Below, piece by piece: positions 27,770 to 36,700 of a stretch of 42,229 bases of DNA. Numbering within the stretch: position 1 is the stretch's first letter; every line of letters starts with the position of its first letter. The DNA is from Cytophagaceae bacterium. GTDB taxonomy: Bacteria; Bacteroidota; Bacteroidia; Cytophagales; Flexibacteraceae. The notes under the pieces are model-generated. The model saw nothing but the letters and a program-made list of their open reading frames with translations, did no database searches and was not told the origin of the DNA. Where the stretch lies: contig JAIXQU010000166.1 in assembly GCA_027485575.1 (NCBI GenBank), positions 1 to 42,229 of the forward strand, in the 5' to 3' direction. A program made the position numbers and the translations under genes.

Positions 27770-28258
27770 TTACCGGCACATTTCTTCAAGCAAATTTTTA
27801 TGCTGTGGGAAAATATTCTGGAAATATGCCTTTGATGGCATTTCGAAGTCTGAGAAATCAAAACCAGGGCTCACAGTACAGCCAACCAATGAAAAATCAC
27901 TTCCTTCCAAAGGCCTGCTGCCAAACCAGTTTCCCGCTTTTACCACGTAAGAAAGCACCTCGCCATTGGTAATATTCTGACCCAATTTGGTTTTTATTAG
28001 GTTGCCATTTGGTTCTATTTCAATAATTTCCAAGGGATCACCCAGATAAAAATGCCAGATTTCATCGGACTTAATTTTATGCAAGGCCGAAAACTGACCT
28101 TTTTCCAAAAGGAAATATATGCTGGTGGCATAAGATCTTTGTCCATCAAAACCAGCTGGTGAAAAACTTTCTGAAGAACGATAATGCTCAGCAAAATAGC
28201 CACCTTCCGGGTGAGTCAGCATTTTGAGATTTTCAATAATGGATTTAACGGTTTGCAT
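27770..28258 (-). CDS. cupin-fold protein of the DUF985 family
   Basis: A 162-residue protein of the DUF985 (cupin_5) family, recognised by the opening LKMLTHPEGGYFAEHYRSS, the central TSIYFLLEKGQFSALHKI with DEIWHFYLGDPLEI, the stretch VVKAGNWFGSRPLEG and the closing SLVGCTVSPGFDFSDFEM. Family members are single-domain cupins similar to epimerase/germin folds with unassigned reactions; the conserved His/Glu residues suggest a metal or sugar-like ligand site. The start ATG at 28258 fits the family. It lies 181 bases downstream of yidC on the same strand, separated by a long hairpin, so co-transcription is doubtful. Confidence 0.85.
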   Translation of the reverse strand: MQTVKSIIENLKMLTHPEGGYFAEHYRSSESFSPAGFDGQRSYATSIYFLLEKGQFSALHKIKSDEIWHFYLGDPLEIIEIEPNGNLIKTKLGQNITNGEVLSYVVKAGNWFGSRPLEGSDFSLVGCTVSPGFDFSDFEMPSKAYFQNIFPQHKNLLEEMCR

Positions 28259-28326
28259 AATTATAGGAACATTAATTTTTAATAAAATGTTTGATAAGGA
28301 TTGCGGCCAGGATGGCAGCGGATATC

Positions 28327-28375
28327 CTTTTTAGGATTTTTACTTTGGCTTTTGCAAAGTAAAAATCCTAAAAAG
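28327..28375. repeat. perfect 21-bp inverted repeat between yidC and the cupin gene
   Basis: The arm at 28327-28347 is the exact reverse complement of 28355-28375, with a 7-base loop GCTTTTG. It lies 65 bases after the yidC stop on the minus strand. The stem is A/T-rich and the sequence beyond it is not a T run, so it could be a transcription terminator of unusual form, an mRNA 3'-end stabiliser or a small palindromic repeat element. Confidence 0.75.
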
Positions 28376-28439
28376 ATAGAAGCAAACAGCCTGATAAGCC
28401 GCCTTGATTAAAACAAATTGTCGTTAGAAAAAACGGGGT

Positions 28440-30236
28440 TTATTTCCCCTTTTTGTTTTTGTCTTTTTCCTTTTGGGCATCCTGGGCCATGCGCATGGCT
28501 TCTTCCAAACGGGCAGCAAAACCAGATTTTTTCTTGGTTGCATTTTTTACTTTGTTGGCCTCAAGTTTTACCCGGAGCTGGTCTTCATCCACAAATCGTT
28601 TGATAACCTGCTGTTGCACAATACTTACTACGTTTGAAACCAAGTAGTAAAAACTAAGACCAGCTGGCAATGAATTCAAAATGAACATGAAAACAACCGG
28701 CATGATGTAGCTCATGGATTGCATCGGGCCGGCCACAGTGCTGGTTTGGTTGTTGTACCAGGTGAGCACCAAAGTAGAAGCTGTCATCAATATGGTGAAA
28801 AGACTTACATGGTCGCCATAGCCCGGAAGTTTGAATGGCAGGGTGGCGATGGAATCGTAGGTGCTTAAATCGGGTGCCCACCAGAAACTTTCCTGTCGGA
28901 GCTCGATGGCGTTGGGGAAAAAGTTGAACATGGCAAGCAAAATGGGCATTTGCAAAAGCAGAGGAATACAGCCACTTAGCGGATTGATGCCCACTTGCTG
29001 ATACAATTTCATCTGCTCTGCCTGGGCCTTTTGCATGTCATCTCCGGTTCGGGCTTTAATTTCATCCAACTCAGGTTTTAAGACCTTCATTTTGGCCATG
29101 GAGATGTAGGACTTGTAAGAGAGAGGCAAAAGCAAAAGCTTAATCAACAAGACAAGTATGATGATGATGATGCCATAATTTGAAACTACACCTTCCAGCC
29201 AATAGAACACATTGACCGTTATGAACCTGTTAACCAAGTTGATAACCGGCCAACCCAGATATACGTTTTTGTCATAATCGGGTGTTACAGCTTTTAGCGT
29301 CCTGAAATCATTTGGACCGAAATACCATTTGAAACCAAGCGTTTGGTTCACCATTGGCACTCCAAAAGAAGCTTCCATATTTTTGACGGAAGTGGTGTCG
29401 GCTTCGTTTGTTATTTGCTTGATTTTGAGGTTAGAGAATCCATAATTAGAGATTAGACCCGTGTTGAAAAACTTCTGTTTGAAGGAAAACCACTTAACCG
29501 GATTGTTGATTTCTGCCTTTTCCTCAGTCATTGATGTTTCAGTCAAATTGCTGAAACCTTCGACATCCTGAAAATAGTTGATGCAGGTGGTGGTTCGGTT
29601 CTGAAGTATGTCTTTTTCTAACTGATTGGCATTGAACACATAAGATAGTTCAGCCTGGGCTTTATCCGAAAGCTGCAATCCGGCAGTATTTACTGCATAT
29701 TTAACCGTGTAGCCTTTTGCAGGCAAGGTGAATTTTTGTTCTATTTTTCCTCCACCCGGAATGTTGCAAACGAAAGAAAAACTGCCTGAATCCTTGTCGA
29801 TTTTTACAGATTTCTGCTCGGAGGAATATGGAAGCTGACTGATGTTAAGCGACTTGCCTGCAACCGGAAGAATTAAATTCTGTGCAAACCGGCCATCAGA
29901 AATGAGTAAAAGTGGTTTTGCATCCCAGGTTTTGTAGTTTTTAAGTTCTACGGATTTAATTCTGGCTCCAATAGGAGAAATGGCCAATTTAATATCCGCG
30001 TTTTCCAGAAATACCGGAGCTGTATCGACCACCAACCCAGAATCAGAAATCCCTAATTTTTCAAGCGCTTTCAGGGCAACCTGTGATTCGGTAGATTTTG
30101 GTTTTGTTGAATCAACTTTAACAATTCTTGCTTTTTTGTTTTGAGGCAATTGAGATGGCTCTGGAGCAAAAAAGGTGAAATACACAAACAGTATTCCAAA
30201 AATGAGTACGAGGCCGGTGGCCTGATTTTTATCCAT
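28440..30236 (-). CDS. yidC: membrane protein insertase YidC
   Basis: A 598-residue YidC/Oxa1 insertase that folds and inserts inner-membrane proteins with or without SecYEG. The N-terminal TM (about 6-24, TGLVLIFGILFVYFTFF) is followed by a large periplasmic beta domain to about residue 340, typical of Gram-negative YidC. The conserved Oxa1 core follows: TMs at YGIIIIILVLLIKLLLLPL, NPLSGCIPLLLQMPILLAMF, the VSLFTILMTASTLVLTWY segment and MPVVFMFILNSLPAGLSFYY. A hydrophilic coiled region MAKMKVLKPELDEIKART sits between the first two core TMs. The C-tail is strongly basic (KKSGFAARLEEAMR to KDKNKKGK), as expected for ribosome contact. A consensus-like promoter precedes it at 30287-30318. Confidence 0.96.
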   Translation of the reverse strand: MDKNQATGLVLIFGILFVYFTFFAPEPSQLPQNKKARIVKVDSTKPKSTESQVALKALEKLGISDSGLVVDTAPVFLENADIKLAISPIGARIKSVELKNYKTWDAKPLLLISDGRFAQNLILPVAGKSLNISQLPYSSEQKSVKIDKDSGSFSFVCNIPGGGKIEQKFTLPAKGYTVKYAVNTAGLQLSDKAQAELSYVFNANQLEKDILQNRTTTCINYFQDVEGFSNLTETSMTEEKAEINNPVKWFSFKQKFFNTGLISNYGFSNLKIKQITNEADTTSVKNMEASFGVPMVNQTLGFKWYFGPNDFRTLKAVTPDYDKNVYLGWPVINLVNRFITVNVFYWLEGVVSNYGIIIIILVLLIKLLLLPLSYKSYISMAKMKVLKPELDEIKARTGDDMQKAQAEQMKLYQQVGINPLSGCIPLLLQMPILLAMFNFFPNAIELRQESFWWAPDLSTYDSIATLPFKLPGYGDHVSLFTILMTASTLVLTWYNNQTSTVAGPMQSMSYIMPVVFMFILNSLPAGLSFYYLVSNVVSIVQQQVIKRFVDEDQLRVKLEANKVKNATKKKSGFAARLEEAMRMAQDAQKEKDKNKKGK

Positions 30237-30286
30237 GGTTTAAAACGGAGTCTCTGTAAATCAGCGACTTTATCCAAAAATGGACG

Positions 30287-30318
30287 CAAAAGTACGGTTT
30301 TATCCCTTGAAAAACGAA
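30287..30318 (-). promoter_or_regulatory. candidate promoter of yidC
   Basis: On the minus strand TACTTTTG (30294-30287) matches TAnnTTTG exactly; 20 bases upstream is TTCG (30318-30315), one mismatch from TTTG. Predicted start near 30280, leader about 44 nt. Confidence 0.5.
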
Positions 30319-30398
30319 TGAAAATTAAAGCTAATGGAATGGAAACATTTTGACATATCAAAACAGGTTGTAAATCGCAGGACAATTCTGCCTTTTTT

Positions 30399-31553
30399 AT
30401 GCCAAAAGTTGATATTCAAAGCAAACTCCCCAATCTGCCAACGACGATTTTTACGACCATGAGCCAGCTGGCCAACCAACACAAAGCCATCAATCTTGGA
30501 CAAGGTTTTCCTGATTTTGGAATGGATCCGCAGCTTATTGATTTGGTAGAAAAAGCCATGCGAAACGGGCACAACCAATATGCACACACCTTTGGATTTC
30601 AGGGTCTTAGAGAAGTTCTGGCGCAGAAAATCAACACCTTGTATGGGAACCCAATTGATTCTGAAACAGAAATAACCATAACATCTGGTGGCACATATGC
30701 CATTTCGAATGCCTTGACATCGGTTTTGAGGGAAGGCGATGAGGTTATTTATTTTGAGCCTTGCTTTGACAGCTATGTACCCAATATCAAAGTAATGGGT
30801 GCAAAACCGGTGGCTATCTCGCTCAACTTTCCGGATTATTCTATTCCCTGGGAAAAAGTGCGGGAAAAAGTGAATCCCAGAACCAGGATGATTATGGTTA
30901 ATTCTCCTAACAATCCAACAGGAACATTGCTCGGCTTACAGGATTTGGAGGAATTGAAAAATATAACCAGAGGAACACAAATCATTATTTTGAGTGACGA
31001 GGTGTATGAGCACATTGTTTTTGATGGTGAGAAACACCACAGCATTTTGGCACATCCGGAGCTTTTTGACCGGTCGTTTGTCGCTTTTTCATTGGGCAAG
31101 GTTTGCCACTGTACTGGTTGGAAAATCGGTTATACGGTAGCTCCAGCCTATTTAACGAAAGAGTTTCGCAACCACCACCAGTTCAATGTATTCGCGGTAA
31201 ATACACCCATGCAGGTTGCCATGGCTGAATATCTTTCAAATCCGGAAACCTATCTGCAATTGCCCTCCGTTTTTCAGGCAAAACGGGATTATTTTGCCAG
31301 AGAAATGGAAGGTAGCATATTAAAACCTTTACCAAGTAAAGGCTCTTATTTTCAGTGTTTTACCTTTCCGGAAGCGCTAGGAATCAATTCCAGAAAAGTT
31401 GCTTTGGATTTGGTTGAAAAGATAGGAGTAGCGCTTATTCCGGTTTCTGCATTTTATCAGGATGAAACAGACCATAAAGTTTTGCGGGTTTGTATCGCGA
31501 AGAAGGAAGAAACGCTTAAGGAAGCGGCCAAGAGACTTTTGAATCTCCAATAA
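30399..31553 (+). CDS. PLP-dependent aminotransferase (methionine aminotransferase, YbdL-like)
   Basis: A 384-residue class I/II fold-type I aminotransferase. It opens with SKLPNLPTTIFTTMSQLA and INLGQGFPDF, the style of YbdL/kynurenine-type enzymes. PLP contacts are visible: SGGTYAISNAL (phosphate-binding loop), MVNSPNNPTG (substrate Asn), SDEVYEHIVF (Asp/Tyr) and the Schiff-base Lys, K234, in SLGKVCHCTGWKIGY. The TGWKIGY segment usually carries Arg (TGWR/TGWK variants exist). Family members transaminate methionine, and also aromatic amino acids, with 2-oxo acids, for example in methionine salvage. It is divergent from yidC over a 162-base intergenic region and ends 3 bases from the convergent porT stop. 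Confidence 0.9.
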   Translation: MPKVDIQSKLPNLPTTIFTTMSQLANQHKAINLGQGFPDFGMDPQLIDLVEKAMRNGHNQYAHTFGFQGLREVLAQKINTLYGNPIDSETEITITSGGTYAISNALTSVLREGDEVIYFEPCFDSYVPNIKVMGAKPVAISLNFPDYSIPWEKVREKVNPRTRMIMVNSPNNPTGTLLGLQDLEELKNITRGTQIIILSDEVYEHIVFDGEKHHSILAHPELFDRSFVAFSLGKVCHCTGWKIGYTVAPAYLTKEFRNHHQFNVFAVNTPMQVAMAEYLSNPETYLQLPSVFQAKRDYFAREMEGSILKPLPSKGSYFQCFTFPEALGINSRKVALDLVEKIGVALIPVSAFYQDETDHKVLRVCIAKKEETLKEAAKRLLNLQ

Positions 31554-31556
31554 TAT

Positions 31557-32342
31557 CTATTCAAAATTGAAATAGACTGTAATGGTGTGGGTAAACATCT
31601 TATTGATGCTTTTTGAATAAATGTTTGGATCTCGATTCCTTAGATTAGAAAAACCGTGCGAAAACCTGATTTCAGGTGAAAATTTGAAAAGCGGATAATA
31701 AAAATCAAAGCCAAAACCATACTCAAAATTAAAGTCAAAAGTTGTGGACCTTAGTCTGTCTTCCTGTATTTCACCTTTTTTGGAGCCAACCTCAATCCCG
31801 GGCTTAATACCCGCAATCATATACATCCTGGTATTGTTTCGCCTTTGAGATTTAAACTTCATTAAAATAGGCAATTCCAGAAAACTGAAGGTGGATTGCT
31901 TGAGTTCTGTAACAACAGAATCATTTTCGAATCTGAAACTGACAAATCTTTGGTAAAAAGAAACTGTTGGTAAAACCCTGACATCCAAAAGGTCAAAGAT
32001 TCTGACATTCAGAATAAAACCGGTAGTGAAACCCAAAGAAGCCTGTGGATTAATGGCAAGAAGTTTGTCGTATGGCTTAATGGTTGAATCTAAAACCTGG
32101 GCATTGAAAAAGGAAGAAGCCCTTGACCGAAAACCGGAACGGTTCAATGCAAGAAAAAATCCGTAGTGAAGTAATTTATCATCGTAGGCCACGAGATTTT
32201 GGCCCTTTCTCTTTACTGTTTTGGAATCTTCGCTACCAGACCTTTGAAATTGGTTCTGAGACTGGGCAAAGCAATTACCAGCCACAAAAAGTAGAATTAC
32301 ATAAAAATTTAAACAGACAAGTTTTGTGTAGTTTATCTTCAC
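31557..32342 (-). CDS. porT: PorT-family outer-membrane protein (T9SS component)
   Basis: A 261-residue protein with a signal peptide (LVCLNFYVILLFVAGNCFA, cut before QSQNQ) and a predicted eight-stranded outer-membrane barrel: ASLGFTTGFILNVRIF, LDVRVLPTVSFYQRFVSF, STFSFLELPILMKFKSQ, MYMIAGIKPGIEVG, FEYGFGFDFYYPLFKFSPEI and a final strand ending VYFNFE. This pattern and its position directly after ubiE match porT, required for type IX secretion in Porphyromonas and Flavobacterium and conserved in this order in many Bacteroidota. It would act in the secretion of T9SS cargo such as the giant protein at 13.5-27.3 kb. Start ATG is 28 bases after the ubiE stop. A generic PorT-like barrel is the alternative reading. 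Confidence 0.78.
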   Translation of the reverse strand: MKINYTKLVCLNFYVILLFVAGNCFAQSQNQFQRSGSEDSKTVKRKGQNLVAYDDKLLHYGFFLALNRSGFRSRASSFFNAQVLDSTIKPYDKLLAINPQASLGFTTGFILNVRIFDLLDVRVLPTVSFYQRFVSFRFENDSVVTELKQSTFSFLELPILMKFKSQRRNNTRMYMIAGIKPGIEVGSKKGEIQEDRLRSTTFDFNFEYGFGFDFYYPLFKFSPEIRFSHGFSNLRNRDPNIYSKSINKMFTHTITVYFNFE

Positions 32343-32370
32343 GGGTTGTTATAACGCAGAATCACAGATT

Positions 32371-33102
32371 TTATTTGAAACCTGTGTAAACCGAGCTAAT
32401 TCCAAAAGTTAAAGGTAAGGCCTTTGTATTTTTGAAACCGATTGATGTGAGTATTTTTACAAAATCGCTCCCTTCCGGAAATGCCAGAACAGATTCAGGC
32501 AGATATGTGTAGGCTGAAGAATCCTTTGAAAGTAAATTTCCAACCAGAGGCAAAAAGGTTCTATTGTAAAATCCATATAATCCCTTAATTATAAGGTTTT
32601 TAGGTTTTGAAAACTCAAGGATCATGATTTGTCCGTTTGGTTTCAAAACCCTCAGGATTTCTGATAAACCCAATTCAAGGTCCTGGAAATTACGAACCCC
32701 AAAGCTGACCATAACAGCATCAAAATGGTTATTTGGGAAAAGTAATTTTTCTGAGTCTCCCAAACATAATTCAATTTTGTGCTGCAGATTTTTTTCTACC
32801 AACTTCTTTCTCCCAAAACTTAACATACCCTCACTGATATCCACCCCAATTATTTTGTCTGGGTTTAAACTGAGTGCTTCAATGGCTAGATCGCCAGTTC
32901 CGGTAGCAATGTCAAGAATGAACTTTGGGTGATTTGGTTTCAATTGAGCGATGGCTTTTTTTCGCCACCAGATATCTATACCAAAAGATAAAAGTCTGTT
33001 CAGCAGATCATAACGCCAGGAAATATTGTCAAACATTGTAGCAACCTGCTCCTTCTTGGAAGCGGTTGAACTGGCATAAGGAACGACGGGAGTAGTTTGC
33101 AT
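32371..33102 (-). CDS. ubiE: demethylmenaquinone methyltransferase UbiE/MenG
   Basis: A 243-residue class I SAM-dependent methyltransferase of the UbiE/COQ5 family, making menaquinone from demethylmenaquinone (ubiquinone is absent in this phylum). The N-terminal family motif VATMFDNISWRYDLLNRLLS is followed by SAM motif I, LDIATGTGDLAIEAL, the acidic loop IGVDISEGML, PNNHFDAVMVSFGVRNFQD and LKPNGQIMILEFSKP. Length is normal. It is followed 28 bases later by porT on the same strand, a conserved pairing. Confidence 0.94.
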   Translation of the reverse strand: MQTTPVVPYASSTASKKEQVATMFDNISWRYDLLNRLLSFGIDIWWRKKAIAQLKPNHPKFILDIATGTGDLAIEALSLNPDKIIGVDISEGMLSFGRKKLVEKNLQHKIELCLGDSEKLLFPNNHFDAVMVSFGVRNFQDLELGLSEILRVLKPNGQIMILEFSKPKNLIIKGLYGFYNRTFLPLVGNLLSKDSSAYTYLPESVLAFPEGSDFVKILTSIGFKNTKALPLTFGISSVYTGFK

Positions 33103-33183
33103 TAAAAATAATTATGAGTTATGAAAGATGAATTATAAATGATTACCTATTCAAAACACAAATTCACATCCAATGGTTTGAAT

Positions 33184-33561
33184 TTATTGAGGAAATGAAT
33201 TGATAAGTTCCAGATCATCAATACCATTGAAGTCGACAACATTTCGAGTTATCAATTTTAAATTGTGTACAAGTGCTGTGGCAGCAATGATAGCATCGCC
33301 AAGCTTTATCCTTTTTTGTTTTCGGATTTGAATTGATTTTTGAATTACCGCTTCATCTAAAGATAGAATTTTCAAATCGGAAAAAAAAGAAATAAAACTT
33401 TCTTCTTCCTCGATAGAGTTTGAAAATCCCAGAACTTCAATTCTTGAAACATCACTTGAAAGCATGAAATTTTCTCCGATAACGTTGATCGTTTGTATTG
33501 GTAATTTTTTGCCAATCAGATCAATAATTACATTTGAATCTAATAAATATCCCTGTCCCAT
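33184..33561 (-). CDS. PIN-domain ribonuclease toxin (VapC-type)
   Basis: A 125-residue PIN domain. Acidic metal-binding residues are D8 (LLDSNVIIDLIG), E42 (SRIEVLGF) and D89 (IKLGDAIIAATA), with a fourth region LITRNVVDF (D110). The set looks complete, so the nuclease is probably active. VapC toxins cut tRNA or rRNA and are neutralised by a small antitoxin. The ATG at 33561 overlaps the end of the antitoxin gene by 22 bases, giving translational coupling typical of toxin-antitoxin pairs. The pair lies directly downstream of ileS. Confidence 0.85.
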   Translation of the reverse strand: MGQGYLLDSNVIIDLIGKKLPIQTINVIGENFMLSSDVSRIEVLGFSNSIEEEESFISFFSDLKILSLDEAVIQKSIQIRKQKRIKLGDAIIAATALVHNLKLITRNVVDFNGIDDLELINSFPQ

Positions 33562-33785
33562 TCTGATCTTGCCTGCTTTACATAAGCTTGCATTTCATCT
33601 GCCCTTTCCGGAGAAATATTGCCAATATATTTCAAAAGTTTTTTACCATTTGGCTCCTCGTTTCTATTTTCCTCTATTAAATCTGAACTTGAATATGCCA
33701 AAATTTCTAGTTCTTTTCCAACATAAGATTGCGGAACTTCAAAGCTTACAGTTCTTGAATTTGGAATCAATCTTGTTTTTACCAT
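33540..33785 (-). CDS. antitoxin partner of the PIN toxin
   Basis: An 81-residue protein from the ATG at 33785. The longer in-frame opening from 33872 reads backwards into ileS and is rejected. The N-terminal half (TRLIPNSRTVSFEVPQSYVG, then KELEILAYSS) looks like a small beta-rich DNA-binding or dimerisation fold with AbrB-like flavour; the C-terminal half (ERADEMQAYVKQARSEW) is a charged helix of the kind that wraps a PIN toxin. The start lies 4 bases after the ileS stop and the end overlaps the toxin by 22 bases, so ileS, antitoxin and toxin probably share a transcript. The family name is uncertain; the assignment rests on size, order and overlap. Confidence 0.72.
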   Translation of the reverse strand: MVKTRLIPNSRTVSFEVPQSYVGKELEILAYSSSDLIEENRNEEPNGKKLLKYIGNISPERADEMQAYVKQARSEWDRDIY

Positions 33786-33789
33786 CGCT

Positions 33790-36700
33790 TTAAGATTTAA
33801 CGATATCAAAGTTAACTGAAAGTTCATCCAATTCCAATATCTGGTCCAAACCTGAAATCTCCACAATTTCAAGTGAATTGGCTTGGGTTTCTATACAAAT
33901 ATATTCCCGATTAGCTTCAAGTGCTTTGGTTATCAAATCGTTGTTTGCTTTCTCAAACCTTATTTTTATCCGGTCCATCACTTCCAATCCCATGTCTTTC
34001 CTTTGGTTTTGAACCCGATTGACCACATCCCGGGCAATGCCTTCCATTCGAAGTTCATCAGAAATGGCAAGGTCTAATGCGACCGTGATTTCCTGATCAT
34101 TGGCAACCACCCAGCCTGGGATACTTTCTGAACGGACTTCAAGATCTTCAGCCACCAACGTCATTTTTTGCCCATCCAAATCAACCTCGAGACTTCCGGT
34201 TTTTTCATATTGATTGATTTGATTTTGAGTCAAACCTGCAACCAAATCCCCAAACGCCTTTAGTTTCGGTCCGAGTGATTTACCCAACTTTTTAAAATTC
34301 GGTTTGGCAGATTTTTCTACCAGGCCAGCCGTATCTTCAATGTATTCAAGCTTTTTGATATTGACTTCAGAAAGAATCAAATCCTCTACTTTTTCCAGAT
34401 TGGCTCTGAATTCCTTGGAAACTACGGGCACAAGCATTCTACCCAAGGGTTGTCGAACCTTCAGTTTGTGGTTTTTGCGCAAAGAATGCACCAATGAGGA
34501 AGTTCGCTGAGCCAGACCCATTGCCGCATCAAGCCCCGGATTAATTGCGGCTTTATCGGATTTCGGAAAATATGCCAAGTGAACTGATTTAACTTCATCA
34601 GATACATCCATCATGGCCTTATATAACCACTCACCAAAAAAAGGTGCGATGGGTGACATCAACTTACTTACCGTTAATAAACAATGTTGCAAAGTTTCAT
34701 AGGCGGCTTGCTTGTTCTCAGTCATTTCACCTCTCCAGAAACGTTTTCTGCCCAGGCGCACATACCAATTGGAGAGATGGTCACAAACAAAATCCTGAAT
34801 CGCTCTTCCTGCTTTTGTCGGCTCGTATTCTGCATAGTAGCCATCTACTTCTTCCACCAGGGAATTCAGTTTAGAAAGCACCCAACGGTCAATCTCAGTT
34901 AAAGAAGAGTAGGGCAAGCGATTGTTTTCCTGCACTTTATATCCATCAATGTTGGCATAAAGCGCAAAGAAATTATAGGTATTGGAAAGCGTTCCAAAAA
35001 ACTTGTTTCTTATTTCTGTAATTCCATCGAGGTTGAACTTAAGGTTGTCCCATGGATTTGAGTTTGTGATCATGTACCAACGCACAGGATCTGGTCCATA
35101 CTTTTGAATGGCTTCAAATGGATTGATAACATTGCCTGTTCGCTTCGACATCTTTTCACCGTTCTTGTCCAGAACCAAACCAGTGGAAACCACATTTAAA
35201 AAGGCAGGTGAAAGTTCATTGTTGATTTCAGCATCATCACTCAGCATTGCTGAAATTGCGTGGAGGGTGAAAAACCAGCCCCGGGTCTGGTCAACGCCCT
35301 CTGAAATAAAATCAGCAGGGAAGTTTTTATGGAAAACCTCCTGATTTTCAAATGGATAATGCCATTGGGCATATGGCATAGCACCTGAATCAAACCAAAC
35401 GTCAATGAGGTCAGCTTCTCTATTCATTGGCTTTCCAGTCGGAGAAACCAATACGATATGGTCTACAAATGGCCGGTGAAGGTCAAGTTCAACCTTAACT
35501 TCATCCCTATTCCGTGGCAAAGGAAGAATGGAATCCAACTCTACATTGTCTTGACCTGCTGACTTCTTAAGTTTTTGAATAATAGTGCCCTTAACTTTAT
35601 TCAGGTCTTGAAGTACTTCTTCATTTGTGAACCGAATCACTTCAAAACCATTTGCATTTAAAAATTCAGTTCTAAGTTGATCGTACTCTTTAAAATAGGG
35701 ATCTAAATGATATTCCCCATCAATTTCAATAACTAATTTTAATGGAATAGAAACAAAATCAACAATAAAGTCTAAAATAGCGTGCTGTCGCCGAAATTTT
35801 ACGCCGAGTGCTTGATTTCTAACAGTCTGCCATAGAACTTCTTCTGCTTCAGTTGGATTCTTTCGATTATCTCTTGCAAATCCTTTTAGGTTATTCCATG
35901 TTTTTGGACCAGTGGTAGCTATAAATTTGAGCCAGGTTCTTGGTTCCTGGTATTCTGACCTCACCCCTAGCCCCTCTCCGGAGGAGAGGGGAACATTGCC
36001 ATCATGTATTTCAAGTCCCTCTCCTCCGGAGAGGGATTTAGGGTGAGGTTCTGCTAACAGTAGAAACTCCTCATTTTTAGTAGTTTGTGCCTCATTTAGC
36101 TTTCCACTCTTATTTGCTTGTCGAACAAGCTCAACCAGCTGCGCTACAGAACCAATGCAAATTTCTTCCTTTCCATCTTCGGTTCTCCAAATTGGCAATG
36201 GCGTTCCCCAATATCGGCTCCTGCTTAAATTCCAATCTACGAGATTTTCAAGCCAGTTTCCAAATCTTCCGGTTCCTGTACTTTCCGGTTTCCAGTTGAT
36301 TTGCTTGTTAAGGGCTATCATTTTGTCCTTTACGGCAGTGGTTCTGATAAACCAGCTGTCTAACGGATAGTACAAAACAGGCTTGTCCGTTCTCCAGCAA
36401 TGCGGATAGGGGTGATCAAATTTTTGTACATTAAATGCCTTGTTTTCAGTTTTTAATTGAATTCCAATGCGCTCATCTACAGAAAGATATTTGTCTCTTC
36501 CTTGTTTTATTCTATCAGATTGCTTTTCAGCATCGGTCAAATATTGCTCCTTAACGGGCTCCAGTGCATAGTCCTTAACCTCTTTTACAAATCGACCTTG
36601 CTTGTTGACCAAAGGTATCGGCTTTCCATCTTCTCCGGAAACCATGATTGGTGGAATGCCATTTTGCTGGGCAACCCTGAAATCGTCGGCACCAAAAGTT

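Noticed and set aside
33786-33872. N-terminal extension of the antitoxin into ileS
   Set aside because: It overlaps the ileS 3' end in another frame; the ATG at 33785 right after the ileS stop is the natural start.
35959-36048. CRISPR or transcription terminator reading of the palindrome
   Set aside because: Only one composite unit exists, with no spacers or T run, and it lies within an open reading frame.
35500-36093. Intein in IleRS
   Set aside because: No splicing blocks at either junction; the nuclease is DUF559-type and not a homing-endonuclease/HINT arrangement.
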